Positions 13,770 to 26,065 of a DNA stretch of 64,000 nt are shown here, piece after piece; positions within the stretch are counted from its first letter, which is position 1; the number at the start of each line of letters is the position of its first letter. The position numbers and the translations under genes were made by a program. The notes beneath the pieces were generated by a model that did no database searches, was not told where the DNA came from, and saw only the letters and a list, made by a program, of their open reading frames with translations. The stretch spans positions 28,471,138 through 28,535,137 of the forward strand of contig NC_134124.1 of NCBI RefSeq assembly GCF_040939455.1. The letters are read 5' to 3'. This DNA is from Microcebus murinus (taxonomy: Eukaryota > Chordata > Mammalia > Primates > Cheirogaleidae).

Positions 13770-13950
13770 AAGAAATTCATACTTATTCATTGCCTACTAC
13801 ATTCTGTGGAATGTTCTAGGTATTTTACATGTTATTTTATTTTGCTTTAAGAAAATTTGATAAGACAAGTACTATTATTTTTGTTTTGTAGATAAAGGAA
13901 TCTTGTGAGAGGATACAAATCTTAGCCAAGTTCACAAAGATTTTGAAGGG
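13770..13950 (-). mobile_element. MIR SINE, antisense, diverged
   Basis: Blocks like 'cattgcctactacattctgt', 'ttctaggtattttacatgtt', 'gacaagtactattatttttg' and 'gataaaggaatcttgtgaga' follow the antisense MIR order. Call rests on recall of the consensus. Confidence 0.6.
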
Positions 13951-14404
13951 TTAGTGAACATGGTTTCATCTACTTTGTTCACATTCATTCACTAGAAAAA
14001 CTACAGTCTACTCAAAATATATTCTAAATATATTTAAAATTCTTAGGCTAATTCTAAAAACCCGTTAATTTCTTTGAGGATCCTAATTAGTACAACATCA
14101 AATAGTCATTGTATGGAGCACAATATGGTACAAAATTGTTCAGAGAACAAATGGGCTTAATAATTTTTCACATGTCTCAAGTAACAGGGTGGTTACTCTG
14201 TTATCCTTTACTCTCTCTTGGCAAAACTATTAGTTGTGTAAACGTGTGACATTCATGACCGGAGGTGTTAATAAGGCCTCTTTGGAGATTTCAACAATAA
14301 TTAGCAGTAATTACCCAGCAAAATATTACCAAGCAAAAGTAAAAAAGAAAAAAAAAAAAACATTGTAGTGAGAGGGGAAAAAAAGGAAAATAATAGAAAT
14401 ATAA
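13951..14404. other. Unassigned sequence
   Basis: AT-rich; nothing recognised apart from an A-run near 14340-14360. Confidence 0.5.
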
Positions 14405-14620
14405 ATCGAGATAGAGTCGGGCAGACCTATTTTCAAATTTTTGCTCCAACACTTACCAACTGTATGACCTTGAGCAACCAGCATGACCTCTGAGCTCACT
14501 TTTCTAAGTTGTCAAAAGGAGATTAAGAATGTCTGCCTTATAAGGTTATTGAAACATTCAATTATGTAAAGATTTCTAGCACAGATCCAGCACCAATGAG
14601 GACTCAATAGCTATTAGTTT
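14405..14620 (+). mobile_element. MIR SINE, sense
   Basis: Reads in the MIR order: 'gggcagacctattttcaaat', 'gctccaacacttaccaactg', 'tatgaccttgagcaa', then 'gtctgccttataaggttatt' and 'agcaccaatgaggactcaat'. Confidence 0.75.
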
Positions 14621-14889
14621 CGTCTTTTTCCTTGTCTTGTGTTAATGCCTAATAATCAGCATCATTCCTAAAATTGTTCTAGAAAGTGGCCCCAGGCATG
14701 TAGCTGTGCTTTAAACCATATAGCCAAAAATAAACCTGGACTCAAGGGAGATGCCATGTGATGTGGTAATAGTTGAAGCTGCCGATGGTGTCTTAATTTA
14801 TACTGAAGTGGAAATAGAGAAATCCCTTAGGATGATGACTCTTCAAGGCTTTCAGAAAGCATTATTCTCCATAGGAAGAGAGAATTGCT

Positions 14890-15345
14890 TTACATTCTTC
14901 CTTTTTAATGTGTCTCATTACACCTTTCAAATGTATACATTTCATTACACGCTTCCATTAAAGCATCTCATTATAACTCTCAAATATGTGCATCTCATTA
15001 CATCTCCTTTAAGCATCTTTACATATTCTCCATTTGTGGATTTCATTAAAGCATTTCCCTTGTATATCTCATTACTAAACTACTTTCATGTATGTTGTTA
15101 TAACCTATATTTCTCATTACATTACTTAAACATGCACATCTCATTACACCTTTATATTTATGCATCTCATTACACTCCTCAAAAATATGTATCATATTAC
15201 ATCTTTCCCCTTTGCATATCATTACATTTGTCCAATTATGCATCTCATTATGCCATTTCATTTATGCATTTTATTATACCTTTCCTTTTATCCATGTCAT
15301 TATACTCCTTAAACCCAAGCATCTAAGTAAACCTCTCTATGCCAT
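14890..15345. repeat. Degenerate minisatellite, 26-27 bp unit
   Basis: A unit close to 'tgcatctcattacacctttc' plus about six AT-rich bases recurs about 16 times. The cattac/catta core falls at 14916, 14943, 14969, 14996, 15044, 15070, 15115, 15142, 15168, about 15195, 15220, 15246, about 15272 and 15298. Spacing is 26 or 27 bp, with two gaps that fit degenerate or double units. An open frame at 14751-15326 runs through it (repeated HISLHL-like peptides), but this follows from the few stop codons in the unit. Looser copies may extend to about 15710 (for example near 15590 and 15685). Confidence 0.88.
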
Positions 15346-16270
15346 TGTATACACCTCACAGACATTATCTTCATTTTTTCCACATGTCACTTTTCTGGTA
15401 TCCCTTAAAAATATGAGTCTTGGTCTGAAGGACTCATTGAAATGCTTCTCTTGAATATACATATTTTATTATATATTTACCATATTTTAGAAGATATCCC
15501 TTTTAAACTTAAAATTATTCTTTTTCTTTTTCTATTAAAACCTTTCAAGAGAAAGTGACCCATGCTCTCCTTGATAATGTCAAGTAATACATCTCATCAC
15601 ATCCTTCAAATAGCAACATCTCCTTTATTATGACATCCTTGCAGCCCATGTTTTAAGTGTTCTAGTATTCTTTTCAAATATGTGCATCTCATTCCTGTCT
15701 CTTCGATATGCACTGTTATTCAGCCTTGATCAATTATGCTTCTTTTCCTACCTTAAATCATCTCTGTCTTAGATGGTTGGGGTTATAGTATCATCTGATC
15801 GTTATCTTCAGCCATAAATGAAATTTTCCCTGTTGTTTGTTCTTCTCTAGGTTATTATTTTCCCTCTATACAAATATCCTCTCTCCCTGAGGCAATAGAT
15901 GCCTTTGGAATAAATTAAGGAGTCAAATATAGCCAAATGGTCTATGTATTACTTCACATAAATTCTAGTTTATTATCAGAGCATTTTTGCTGTGGTGCTA
16001 TCCAAAAGCATAAAATTGTTGAAACTTCAATATTCTCTATTTTTTAATTGTACAGTTTTTTTAGCAATAATGAAATAAACTGTGTTTGCGGCATTTTTTA
16101 TATGGACATTATCACTATTAAGATGCTACCAACAAGAATCCTTTATAATCTAAATAATATAGTCAAGATTCTGTAAATTTGAATGTAAATTCAAATACTT
16201 GCCAAGTATAGTTACTTGAGAACATTCATATAGTATTGACCCATTCAGTCCAGATATGTTTCTATCACCA
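15346..16270. other. Unassigned, with possible decayed minisatellite units
   Basis: 15590-15710 has three spots resembling the unit of the preceding minisatellite (tacatctcatcacatccttc and tgtgcatctcattcctgtct). The rest, to 16270, is AT-rich with nothing recognised. Confidence 0.4.
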
Positions 16271-16274
16271 AAAG

Positions 16275-16410
16275 AACACTGGAGTGGAGCAGCCAGATTT
16301 GGTTTTAACTCACAGTTGTCTCTTTTACTATGTGAAAATTGGGTAAAATTCCTTAATTTCCTTGAGTCCTTTTACTGTGGCATCAAGATAACTCATACAA
16401 GTATAGCCCA
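16275..16410 (+). mobile_element. MIR SINE fragment, sense
   Basis: 'gagcagccagatttggtttt', 'gggtaaaattccttaatttc' and 'cttgagtccttttactgtgg' match MIR order. Short and diverged. Confidence 0.55.
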
Positions 16411-16527
16411 TAAATGAGGTTCAAAACACACATGTATATATCCCCTACAAAACAGAGATAATCTTTTTATACATATACTTTTTAAGGTGGTTTGTGTCAT
16501 TTTTGGATTTCTTTTTCATTTAGTCAC

Positions 16528-16740
16528 CTTTTTTATTCAACAAGAATTTTTGAGCTCCTACTTCACCTGAGGCATGGTTCCAGTTTCTTACAATATAGCA
16601 ATGAACAATATTTCTAATGGAAATATATTTTTATTGGGGAAAATAATAAATCAACATGTGAAAAGGATGAAAACAAATTCAGATAGTGAGAAATGTAACA
16701 AAGAAAGCTGAGAGTCAAATGGCATATTGAGGCGTACAAA
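16528..16740 (-). mobile_element. LINE-2 3' end, antisense
   Basis: The plus strand begins with the complement of the L2 terminus: 'attcaacaagaatttttgag', 'ctcctacttcacctgaggca', 'tagcaatgaacaatatttct', then 'ttcagatagtgagaaatgta'. The order fits; identity is low. Confidence 0.6.
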
Positions 16741-17254
16741 GACAAACAACGAAAGGCATCTGTTATTTCCCCAGGCCTGAAGGGGCAAAAGAAGCAGATA
16801 TGGTATTGCAGGAACTGGGTGAAAGCTGGAAGTATAGAAAACAAGCTGTCAGATAGGAGCTGTGGCCACAGAGGGACAAAGCCATTGTCAGAACTATTGA
16901 GCTGAAGAAGGAGGAAATAAAGGAAAAAGTACCCCCAGTTCTTGCTGCCCCTTCTCTGCTCTCTTGCTAACACCCCCTTTTGCCTGAGTCCAACAGGATG
17001 AAAGAGAGATGATACATGCTGTAGATGCCACTGCACTCCAAAGTCCTAAACAGAATAGAGATAAGTAGGCTGCATGGGAAGAGAACAAAAGAACAATCAA
17101 TATATCTTCTCTGTCCACTCTTTTTGATTTTGCCATGCCTAACTCATGACATTACTTTCATTCACATCACTTTATTATGTTGTTCATAAAGCAAATTACT
17201 ATATGAAACATACCATTATTTGTTTGTGAACTCTTTAAAATCTCTACTTCCTAA
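16741..17254. other. Unassigned sequence
   Basis: Two overlapping minus-strand open frames (140 and 80 codons; 16614-17136) have no recognisable domain and begin in the L2 relic. I regard them as chance. Confidence 0.5.
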
Positions 17255-17350
17255 TAGAAGTAGTTCCTAATGTAAGTTCCCTGAAGCTGGGATCATGTTG
17301 ATGTTTTTCTCTGCTGTATCCATATGTCTGATTCTAAGTTGCTGCTGCAT
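17255..17350 (+). mobile_element. LINE-2 3'-end fragment, sense
   Basis: 'taatgtaagttccctgaagc', 'tgggatcatgttgatgtttt' and 'ctctgctgtatcc' follow the common L2 3' block. Confidence 0.55.
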
Positions 17351-17790
17351 AGGAACAAATTGCAAGTAAGAATGCAGGCCAGAAACTGCCATGTCGCAGT
17401 AAGTAATCAGATTCTGAGAATACTAGAAACTAGTCTGAGAGGCACTGCATGATGCACCGAATTAACAAGAACCAGCATGAGCAGCATGAGGCTCGTATGG
17501 TTGAAAACTGAAATCAGTATAACAGTGGAAAGAGAAGAAATACTAAGAATGTGATTCTCTCCGCTGTTTTCGGAGAGATAATGATAATGAGGGATTGTCA
17601 GGTGGAAAATAACAGACCTATATGACAAATAAAGCCAACAACAACAACTAAAGCACATAAAATAGTTATATTTACATGTTTAAGTATTTGTACCTCAATT
17701 TACACTCAAATCTGAAGAATCCTATATATTATTTAGAATGCATCGGATTATATGTTGGTAGAATCTTGGCCAGATGGTCAGTATCTGTTT
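17351..17790. other. Unassigned sequence
   Basis: Nothing recognised. Confidence 0.5.
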
Positions 17791-17794
17791 CTTA

Positions 17795-18238
17795 GCACTG
17801 CTGTAAAAATCATCACAAACTTGGTGGTTTAAAACAACAGAAATATTTTGTCTCCTAGTTCTGGAGTCTAGAAGTTTGAAATCAAATTTCCAGTAGGGTC
17901 ATATTCCTTCTGAAGTTTCTTTTTATGCAAAAATTAACACCTCCTGGCCTCCTTGTAGCCTCTGGCGGCTCTCAGGGGTCCTTGGCACTCTTTGGCTTGC
18001 AGCTGCATCACTCCAGTCTTTGCATCCGACTTTACATAGTTTCCTTCCCTATGTGTGTCTCTGTGTCATCTCTTCTTCTTATGGAGGTACTAATTATTGG
18101 CTTTGGGGCCCACTCTAGGCCAGTAGGACTCCATCTTAATCTAACTAATGTCAGCAAATATCCTATTTCCAAATATGGTCATATTCAGAGGTGCTGGATG
18201 AATATAAATCTTGCAGAGACACTATTCAACTAATTACA
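17795..18238 (-). mobile_element. MLT1-type solo LTR, antisense
   Basis: Same family signature as at 11.3 kb: 'gcactgctgtaaaaatcatc', 'aaaacaacagaaatattttg', 'ctagttctggagtctagaag', 'tgtgtctctgtgtcatctct', 'ccatcttaatctaactaatg' and 'tttccaaatatggtcatatt'. Its 3' half is closer to another MLT1 subfamily than the first copy. No flanking internal region. Confidence 0.85.
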
Positions 18239-18823
18239 TGGTCCATGTAATAAACACCCCAAGATAGCTAATACTAAAAGATTTTTTTTTAAATCAAAGA
18301 ATGTATTTATTCTTGAAATCACAATTGAAGACATTTTTCTTGTACTGTGACAAAAAAAAAACAAAACCTAAATCAATGAGCTCAACTGACATCTCTGCTC
18401 CTCTATTCTCTCTAGATCCATTGCATGGGTCATGTGACAAGAAAGGGTGTACCAGTGGAGCAGCAAGAGATGTTGCTGGCAAAGCCAAAGGAGTGTACCC
18501 TGGCCTACCTGGCCCTGCCTCTCTTTCTCAACGTACCCTCTAACATCATCTCCCACATCTCCCTTCCTTGTTATGTGTCAGCCACAGTGGTCTATTTCTC
18601 CCATCTCTTAAATAAACCCAGGCTCCTCCTCTCTTCTGACTCTTTGCACTCTACTCTGGGAAGGGCCTTCTCAATATTTTACTATGGCTGACTCTTTCTC
18701 ACTGTTCCTGATTCAGCTCAGTGGGCACCATATTAGAGACATCCCATAAGCACCTACTTATCTAATGGATCTCCCAACACTAAACCCTGACATCCCCTAT
18801 CTCAATATGTTGTTTAGTCCCCC

Positions 18824-18870
<47 letters not shown>

Positions 18871-20317
18871 CACTTACTGCTATTTACTTGATACCCCCAT
18901 ATTACTTACCTGCCTCACTTTACTCAGGCTCTCCAAGGTCAATAACCTTGTTTCAGCTCTTGACTTGTTTATCACTGAGTCCCCATCACCAAGAATACTT
19001 TACAATAATTAGTTGTAAATATGAATTGAATGAATGAATGAATGAAATGAGGAATGCTTTCCCTAAAATGTATTATTTGGTCAACTTGCTTAAAAAAAAC
19101 AAAAACAGATTCTGTGATCATCATATACATGGGGACAAGATTTTTTTTTCTCTTTTAAAATGGATGAAAATTATGTGCCAACACAGGTATGGCCATCATT
19201 TGGCATGCCTTGCTATCACTAAGGAGTATTAAACACCACAAATACATACAGCAATTACATAGAAACAATTTAGCTTGAGATATTTCTGTGATTGTTTCAT
19301 GCTATGAACAATTTTCCCAAAGTTTTTGGACAATTTAACATGTTGTAGTAGTTACTACATGTATTTTAGGGAAAATAGCTTTATGCAAGTTATAAATTTA
19401 CTCAGTGTAAAAACAAGGCATAAAAAAGGCTGACTAAATGTCTTTGTCTTCATGTATACACAATCACATATTTAAAACATAACATAGTGCTTTCCTTCAG
19501 GGACTAATATTGTTTTAATTCCTAGAATATCAAAACAGATTAAACAGAAAATAGAAGTTATAAAGAAATGGGGAAATTTGGAATCATCATTTACCCTCAT
19601 ATTTTTAAATTTATAATATAACTCATAGAATATCAAAAACATCTAAACTTAGCTTGGAAAAATCACTGTATGCTTTCAATAATTACTCAAAACCATTTCA
19701 CCAGACTAAATTTGAAATATTTTGGAAATAAGTTAAATTTTATCTAATTTTTAAGTACCTGCCCACAGACAAAAAAATGCTTTTTAATTTCCCGAAATTA
19801 TTTCCTGTAGTAATAGCAATGTAACTAGACATTTCCACTCTCTAAGAAGAGAAAGAACACTTTCTTACAATGGACAAATGAATTAAGATATATAGATGAG
19901 TTTAGATACTTGTAAGCTTCCGTGAACTCTGACATGTAGGAATATACAATGACTCATGGAAAATAAAATACAGAAGAGATCTATACAATATATGGTTCAT
20001 AGATGTCAACTATTTCTCACCTTTTTGGATATGACAGGGTTTTGGTTTGTCTCTACTACATTTACAAATGTTGTTTCCAAATGAAACCAGTTATTCTTAC
20101 ACACAAGCCACAAATAGGATATGAATGTATTCCCCAATTCAAATGTGCTTTGTATATACATATCTTTGAGTTCTTTCCCACTCTAGAAATACATGAATAT
20201 ACACGTGCACACACAGACACACATTGCCACAATTCAAGCAAAGGCATTCAGATTATTGTAATAAGAGCAAATATTAAAATAAAATAAAATTGGCATAATG
20301 TGAGTCTTTATATAATG
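18239..20317. other. Mostly unassigned; (TC)n microsatellite inside
   Basis: No repeat family recognised over about 2 kb apart from (TC)n at 18827-18867 and a short (GAAT)n near 19024-19045. 18360-18700 is relatively GC-rich with overlapping frames on both strands but no domain that I recognise. Confidence 0.45.
18827..18867. repeat. (TC)n microsatellite
   Basis: About 20 uninterrupted TC units. Confidence 0.97.
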
Positions 20318-20525
20318 AATAATAACATTTATTAAACAGTTACTATGTGTTTGGTACTGTGCCACATAGCAGGAATCAGAAAGAATAATAAAATCATTAG
20401 CCTCATTTCACAGATAGAAAAGGTGAAACTTGAAAAACTTTACATACCTAAATTAACAGCTATAATAAATAGCGGAAGTAGGTTTTAAGCAAAGGCAGTC
20501 TTCAATCTAGAGCATGGGTTCCTAA
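20318..20525 (-). mobile_element. MIR SINE, antisense
   Basis: 'aacatttattaaacagttac', 'tgtgtttggtactgtgccac', 'tcatttcacagatagaaaag', then 'gtaggttttaagcaaaggca' and 'caatctagagcatgggttcc' give the full antisense MIR order. Confidence 0.75.
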
Positions 20526-21244
20526 CCCTTCTATATCCTGGGTATTATTAGCATACTCTTAATTTTAGAAAACCTTAAAATAACCTCCCCACCTAAAATT
20601 CTCTAATAGAAATACTTTCCTTTGGCTTTAGACACAGTTTTCTTACCACTATCTCTTTTAAAATTCAAATAACCTTTAAAAGATTTAATGCATTCAACTT
20701 AAAGCACACCCACTCATGGGAACAGGGGCACATGTCATATTCATTCTTTACTCCCAATATGTAACCTAGCATCTAGCCCAAAGTAAGACTCTTCAGTGAA
20801 TGAATGATGGGTGTCAAGGTTTTCAACAGCTATATGAAGATGCCAGGCAAATGCAAGTGTGTGTCTGTGTGTGTGAAAAAGTGTGTATGGAAAACTATAA
20901 ATTCTTGTATAAGCAAAGGAAGAAAGGATAGTATGTACTTCATAGAAAATGTTTTTACTGATCTTTTTATTTTTTATCCAAAATAAATAGAGGCAATGCA
21001 AATAGAAAATGATCCCTGGTTGAAAAAACCATATCACTACATGTTAACAGTTGAATGTATGGATTTGTCAGCTCCATAGATATAGGCAATCAAACACATT
21101 CACTACTATGATAGTCTTTAAAATAGTATCTAAAGAGTTTAGCATAAATTAGGGATACTATCAAGTTCATTTGATGAAGTGTCCCTTCAAAATAATAATT
21201 CAAAGTTAGTAAGATTTTTTCCCTATGAATTATTCATTATTTGA
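20526..21244. other. Unassigned sequence with a short TG-rich patch
   Basis: TG-rich at 20854-20885; otherwise AT-rich and unrecognised. Confidence 0.45.
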
Positions 21245-22022
21245 ACAAATAATTGAGATACTTCAGAGGACATAGTAGACTGTTTTTGCCCTCTAGTACC
21301 TTACATTTTCATAAGGATATGTCAACAACAGACAACAGACATAATAAATAAGTAAACTATATGATCTTTTAGAAGGTGATTTGTAGGATGGAAAAAGAAA
21401 ACTTAGAGCAGGATACGATGTTTGGGAGCACAAGAAGGAAGGGCACAATTTAAATAAACAGTGTGAGCCTCATGAAGTAGGTGATATTTGAGCAAAGGCT
21501 TTAAGAAGATGAGAGAGTCAGTAAAGTAGATATCTGGGTAACTTCCTTAAACTCATATTCTAGCGATAGCAAATTTCTAGAGCAAAGGTCCTATTGCAGA
21601 AGGACCTGGCCTATTCAATGAACAACAATAGGCTGACCAACTGCCCCAATTTGCCTAGAACTATCTGGATTTTAGCACTGCATATCCCATGTATTGGGAA
21701 ATGTCTCAGCTCCAATAAAAGCAAGATATTTGGTCACCCTAAGACCAGCACAGAGGCCAGTGTGCCTGGAAGAGAAAAGTGGGAAAGAAAAAAAGTTATG
21801 AGGTCAGAATGGTAGAGGGGGATCATAACATTAGGAGCAGTAGGATGCTGTGATAATGCCTGTTTTCACTTGGAGTAAAAAGCTGGGGTGATAGTGGTGG
21901 TGAACAGAGGAGAATATAATCTGATATGTTTTAGAAGATCATTTTGTAGTGGTTCAAAATTGGAAGCAGAGAGACTAGTTAGGAGGTTAATACAGTTATC
22001 CAAATGAGAGATTACAGTGGAT
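21245..22022 (-). mobile_element. Long LINE-2, antisense, 3' part
   Basis: The plus strand is the complement of L2: 'gacagacataataaataagt' type tail near 21335, 'tgatatttgagcaaaggctt' (21483), 'gtagatatctgggtaacttc' (21525), 'gaggccagtgtgcctggaag' (21752), 'aatctgatatgttttagaag' (21918) and 'agactagttaggaggttaat' (21972). The order matches the L2 3' half read backwards. It continues after the MLT1 at 22490. Confidence 0.75.
21630..21742. mobile_element. Small palindromic DNA transposon relic inside L2
   Basis: Ends are roughly inverted (ggctgaccaactgcccc at the left; tatttggtcaccct at the right). The element interrupts the L2 order. It resembles short MER53/MER63-type non-autonomous elements; the exact family is uncertain. 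Confidence 0.5.
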
Positions 22023-22485
22023 TCTTGTGTTGCTTTGTAGGGCTGCCATAGTAGGGTGCCACAAACTCAGTGACTCAGAACAACAGAAATTTATTGTATC
22101 ACAGTTCCAAAGACTAAAAAATCTGCAATCTAGGTCTTCACAGGGCAATATTCACTCTGAAACCTAGAGGAGAAAGACCCTCCTTTGCCTTTTCTGGATT
22201 TGGGTGGTTTGCCAGAAATTCCTTCCCTTAGTAGATGTATCAACTTGATTCTCCATCTTCATATGGCTGTCTTCCTTCTGTGTGTGTCTATCTCTGTCTC
22301 CAATTTTTACCATTTTATAAGGATTAATGGTCATATTGATTTAGGGCCCACAATGACCTCATTTGGACCTAACTTGGTTACCTCTGCAAAGATCTTATTT
22401 CCAAACAAGGTTACATTCTGAGGTACCTGGGTTCAGGACTTCAACATGTCTTTTTATGAGGACACAATCCAGGCCATAAAAATTA
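22023..22485 (-). mobile_element. MLT1-type solo LTR nested in L2, antisense
   Basis: 'gggctgccatagtagggtgc', 'aacaacagaaatttattgta', 'ttcatatggctgtcttcctt', 'atgacctcatttggacctaa', 'tttccaaacaaggttacatt' and 'acacaatccaggccataaaa' show the antisense MLT1 order. L2 resumes on the far side, so this LTR landed in an existing L2. Confidence 0.82.
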
Positions 22486-23640
22486 TAGAGGTCCAATTCT
22501 GGATGTATTTTAAGGTAAAGTAAACAAGATCTCCTGACAGATTAGATTTGGAAGGTGAATGAGTAAAACATGAAGTACATCCCTAACACCTCAGCCTGAG
22601 AAACTAAACAATGTAGTTGTGATCAAGTGAAAATAAGGAAGGCTATGTGTAGAAGAGATTTGGAGGGAAGATCAGATGTTCGATGCTTGGTGGCTGAGTT
22701 TGGAATATCTGCTGCCCTTCAATTGAAGGTGTAAGTGAATAGGCAGACATTAATATAAGGTTAAATATCAGAAAGCAGGTATGGATCAGAAATACACTTC
22801 TGAGATTTTTCAGCATATTGATCTTTTAAAGTTAAATAAGTAGAAAAGATAGTCAAGGTGTCTACACTGGATAGAGAAAAGAACAATTTTAAGCATTGAG
22901 ACTAGTGTTATTCCACTATAAACATATAAAAAGGAAGAGAAAAAAGTTAATAAATGATATTAATAAAAATTATATAATAAAGTAGGAGGAAAATCAAGAG
23001 GATATTTCATCTGGGAAGTCTAGCAAAGAGAAAGCATCAAAGAAGGGAGTAATTAACCATGTCAAATGCTGATGTCAGAGTGAGAAATGAGGTGTGACTA
23101 TTTGATTTAGTCACATGGAAGTCATTGGTGACCCTGACAACAGCAATGTCAGTGGAATTGTGGGCAAGACCAAATGGAGAAGAATTAGAATCAGTGAATA
23201 AACATAACTTTTTTGAGGAATAGTATCATTCCAAGGAAAAGCAAAGAAAAATGGCAGAAGCTGGTAGAAAACAGTAGAAAGACAATATTTTTAAGATCAC
23301 AGAAGTACAAGCAAGTTTTTAAGCCTGTGGAAAGGAACAAATAGACAGCAAAAATGTGATGTTGTATTTGATTGAGAGGGGAATGCTGGAGTCATGTTCC
23401 TGAGCAGACAATGGGGATTGGTATCCAGTACACAAGCTGAGGCTTTAGATGGAAACATGAATGGTTTATTGTGACTGTAAATAGGAAAGTAGAGAATGCA
23501 AGAGCAGATGCACATAGATGGGTATACATGGTGGTGGACATATATGAAGTTTATCTTCCGATTATGTCAATTTTGTTAGTAAAGTAGAAAGTTAGGTCAT
23601 CAGGTGAAAGAAAGTAAGATTAGGAAAGGCCTTTGAGGAT
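22486..23640 (-). mobile_element. Long LINE-2, antisense, continued
   Basis: Blocks further upstream in L2, still reversed: 'tgctgatgtcagagtgagaa' after 'aaccatgtcaaatg' (23055), 'catggaagtcattggtgacc' (23115), 'ttcctgagcagacaatgggg' (23397) and 'tatccagtacacaagctgag' (23421). Together with 21245-22022 about 1.8 kb of one L2 survives. No frame is open. Confidence 0.65.
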
Positions 23641-25230
23641 GTTATACAATATTTGTTTTGAACATATAAGTAACATTGAGACAGAGTAGTTATTATTAAT
23701 ATGTCCACCGTAAAAATCCAAGAAAGCCAGTCTTGGAAGTGTTTAGTAACTTCCGTAGGCAAAAGAAATTTGAATGAAAATTTTTGTTGTTGTTGTTTGT
23801 GATCAAGTCCTATCTATTTTAGAAACACAAACAGTGGAACTGGGAAGGAATGGTGAGAAAAACAAGGCACCCATCCCCTTGACAGAGCCAGATGTAGGAC
23901 AATTTCTTTCTGCCCGAGTGCTGAAGGTCAGCCCAGCCTTTTCCTATAAGAAGGGGGCACAGGATGATCTGTGTGGAGGTGAATCATCCATGAGGTAGGG
24001 GTGGGACAAATTGGCTCTGTGACCCGCTCTGGAGCAGGTGAAAAAGGTTAGAGTGTGTACCACACCCTAAGCCAAGAGTACTACTCCAAAGTAGCTCTTT
24101 CTGTACCTCAAAGAAAGCCACATTCTAGAAGGGAAACCATGATGTCCCCTAATCACCAGGAAGGACTCAGGCGACCAAGGATAACACTTTTTACTGACAC
24201 ACATAGGATCTTTTTTCCTCTATACCATATAACTCTTATAAGAAAATGCTGAAGATAGAAGTAGAGTAATGATGAATATTAATTATGTGGATAAAAAATA
24301 ACAACAGTCTACATGATTGAAATGAAACATTTATTCCAAAAGTATTCAGTTGTTATATTCTCAGGTATGATTGTCAGGTATAATGGTGATTCAAAAGGAT
24401 GATCTTTCATCACCTGGGATATTTCCATTTGTGTCAATTGGTATCATGAAATCTCCAAGAATAAACAAATATTTACTTTATTTAAACATTTAGAAATCCC
24501 TATCATACTGTTAAAACAAGGCACACTAATTAGGGAATGAAAGATAGCTTGACAATCATCTCCCACCATTTGGGAAACACTAATTTAGAAATGGAAGTGC
24601 CTTATTTTAACTGGAAGATAAAAATTTTGAGATAAAATTCACAATTGCCTTCAAAATCTGAAAGAATAACTATTGAAACTCACTATTTCAAAGACTGTCA
24701 TATGAGCCAACACTGTCAGCATTTCTAATGGACGGCTCCTTAGAGTGCTGGCACACTATCTCTGGTGTAGACTGGCATCGTAGTGGATTAGCTTTTCAGT
24801 TTCTTTCCAGCTCTCTTTTTCCCTTCCACATACACAACTTGTCTGTGTCGATTTTATTTCCATCAAGCTGGAGAAAATGAGCCGAGGTAGAGGGAGAGGA
24901 AAAATTGACAGGGGATATATTCCTGACCAGCATTTGTTATATATTCTCTAACAGATAGCAAAACATGTCAAAAGATGACCAGAATTTGTAATCTCTCAAG
25001 ACACAAATCCCATTTTGATTTGGAAGAAGTTAAAAGAAATTTAACCTTCAGAAAGTTACACTTGAATCTAGGTTTTGAATGTCTGCCAGTCCTATTTGCT
25101 TCTCTTTCCAACAAGGATCTAGGATTTTACACATTTACTATATATTTTTTTTTGTGTGTGTAAATTATTGCAGACAGATAAAATATAAAATACAATATTA
25201 AATATATTCTTAAAGATTTGAGATATTCTG
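23641..25230. other. Unassigned sequence
   Basis: No gene or repeat recognised. 23850-24190 is less AT-rich than average, with plus-strand frames of 74 and 65 codons that have no domain and no start context I can defend. Confidence 0.45.
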
Positions 25231-25232
25231 AT

Positions 25233-25388
25233 ATAGGTTTTTCATCCTTAGCACTGTTGACTTCAGGGCCACATGAATCTTTGTTGTGAGAGGCTGTCCT
25301 TTAGTACCAGATTATGACAACAAAATGTCCAAGTAGCACTAAATGTCCCCCAGGAGGCAAAATTGCCCAGCTTGGAATCACTGATATA
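25233..25388 (+). mobile_element. MER5A-type hAT-Charlie relic
   Basis: 'ttttcatccttagcactgtt', 'gacttcagggccacatgaat', 'ctttgttgtgagaggctgtc' and 'aatgtcccccaggaggcaaa' follow the MER5A order, ending 'cagcttggaatcactga'. Central part partly deleted. Confidence 0.7.
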
Positions 25389-26065
25389 ACAGAAAGGCAA
25401 ACTTAAACTGCTTTTCATTTTTTGTTTACTTTATAACTGCCATTTTACACACTTATCCTTTTCTACTTCTCCATGCTTTATGCTGATTGACTTTTGGAAG
25501 CCCTTCTTTTCAAAATTATGCAAAAATTAAGGATCTAATAAGAATTAGTCTTTCTGGCTTCTTATTAACTATAATTCCCTATTAGCTGGCTCCTTCATAC
25601 TTGTCAGTGCAATGATTGATAACTGATGTTTATAATAAACTCAAAGCCCTGTGAACTTGTCGAATCCTTTTATATAGCCAAGGAAAATTAAGTTTCATTA
25701 ATTATGGTTTTAAGTTTCTGTGTATTTTCTTCTATTAAAATTCTTTAAAAATTGGGATTGTATACATATGATAACTTTCCCCATTCTTTGATCAGGAATG
25801 ACTATAAAGGCAAATTAAATACCATTAAATCATTTTTGGACTGACCAAATCATTTAAAGACATTAAGATATTTGCTCAAGTTAGAATGGAGTTGGTATTT
25901 ATGGTTCACTTTTTAATTTCACATATCACGATAGAGAAGATATTTTTCAAAGCCCAGACCTGTGTTATCTTCTTCAAAAATTAGCCACAATTTAGGAAGT
26001 AAAGACTCTTCAACTTCTAAAAGACTCTGTGTAAGAACTGTAGCTGTAGCACAAAGCTCAGCTGC
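25389..26065. other. AT-rich unassigned sequence
   Basis: Nothing recognised. Confidence 0.5.

Noticed and set aside
14751..15326. 191-codon plus-strand open frame, longest in the window
   Set aside because: It runs through the 26-27 bp minisatellite, with repeated low-complexity peptides and no domain; units of 26 bp shift frame, so no reading frame is conserved between them.
14890..15345. Possible CRISPR-like array
   Set aside because: Units are contiguous and degenerate, without constant repeats and unique spacers of fixed size, and the genome is mammalian.
16614..17136. 140- and 80-codon minus-strand frames
   Set aside because: Start in an L2 relic, have no domain, and lack any exon or promoter support.
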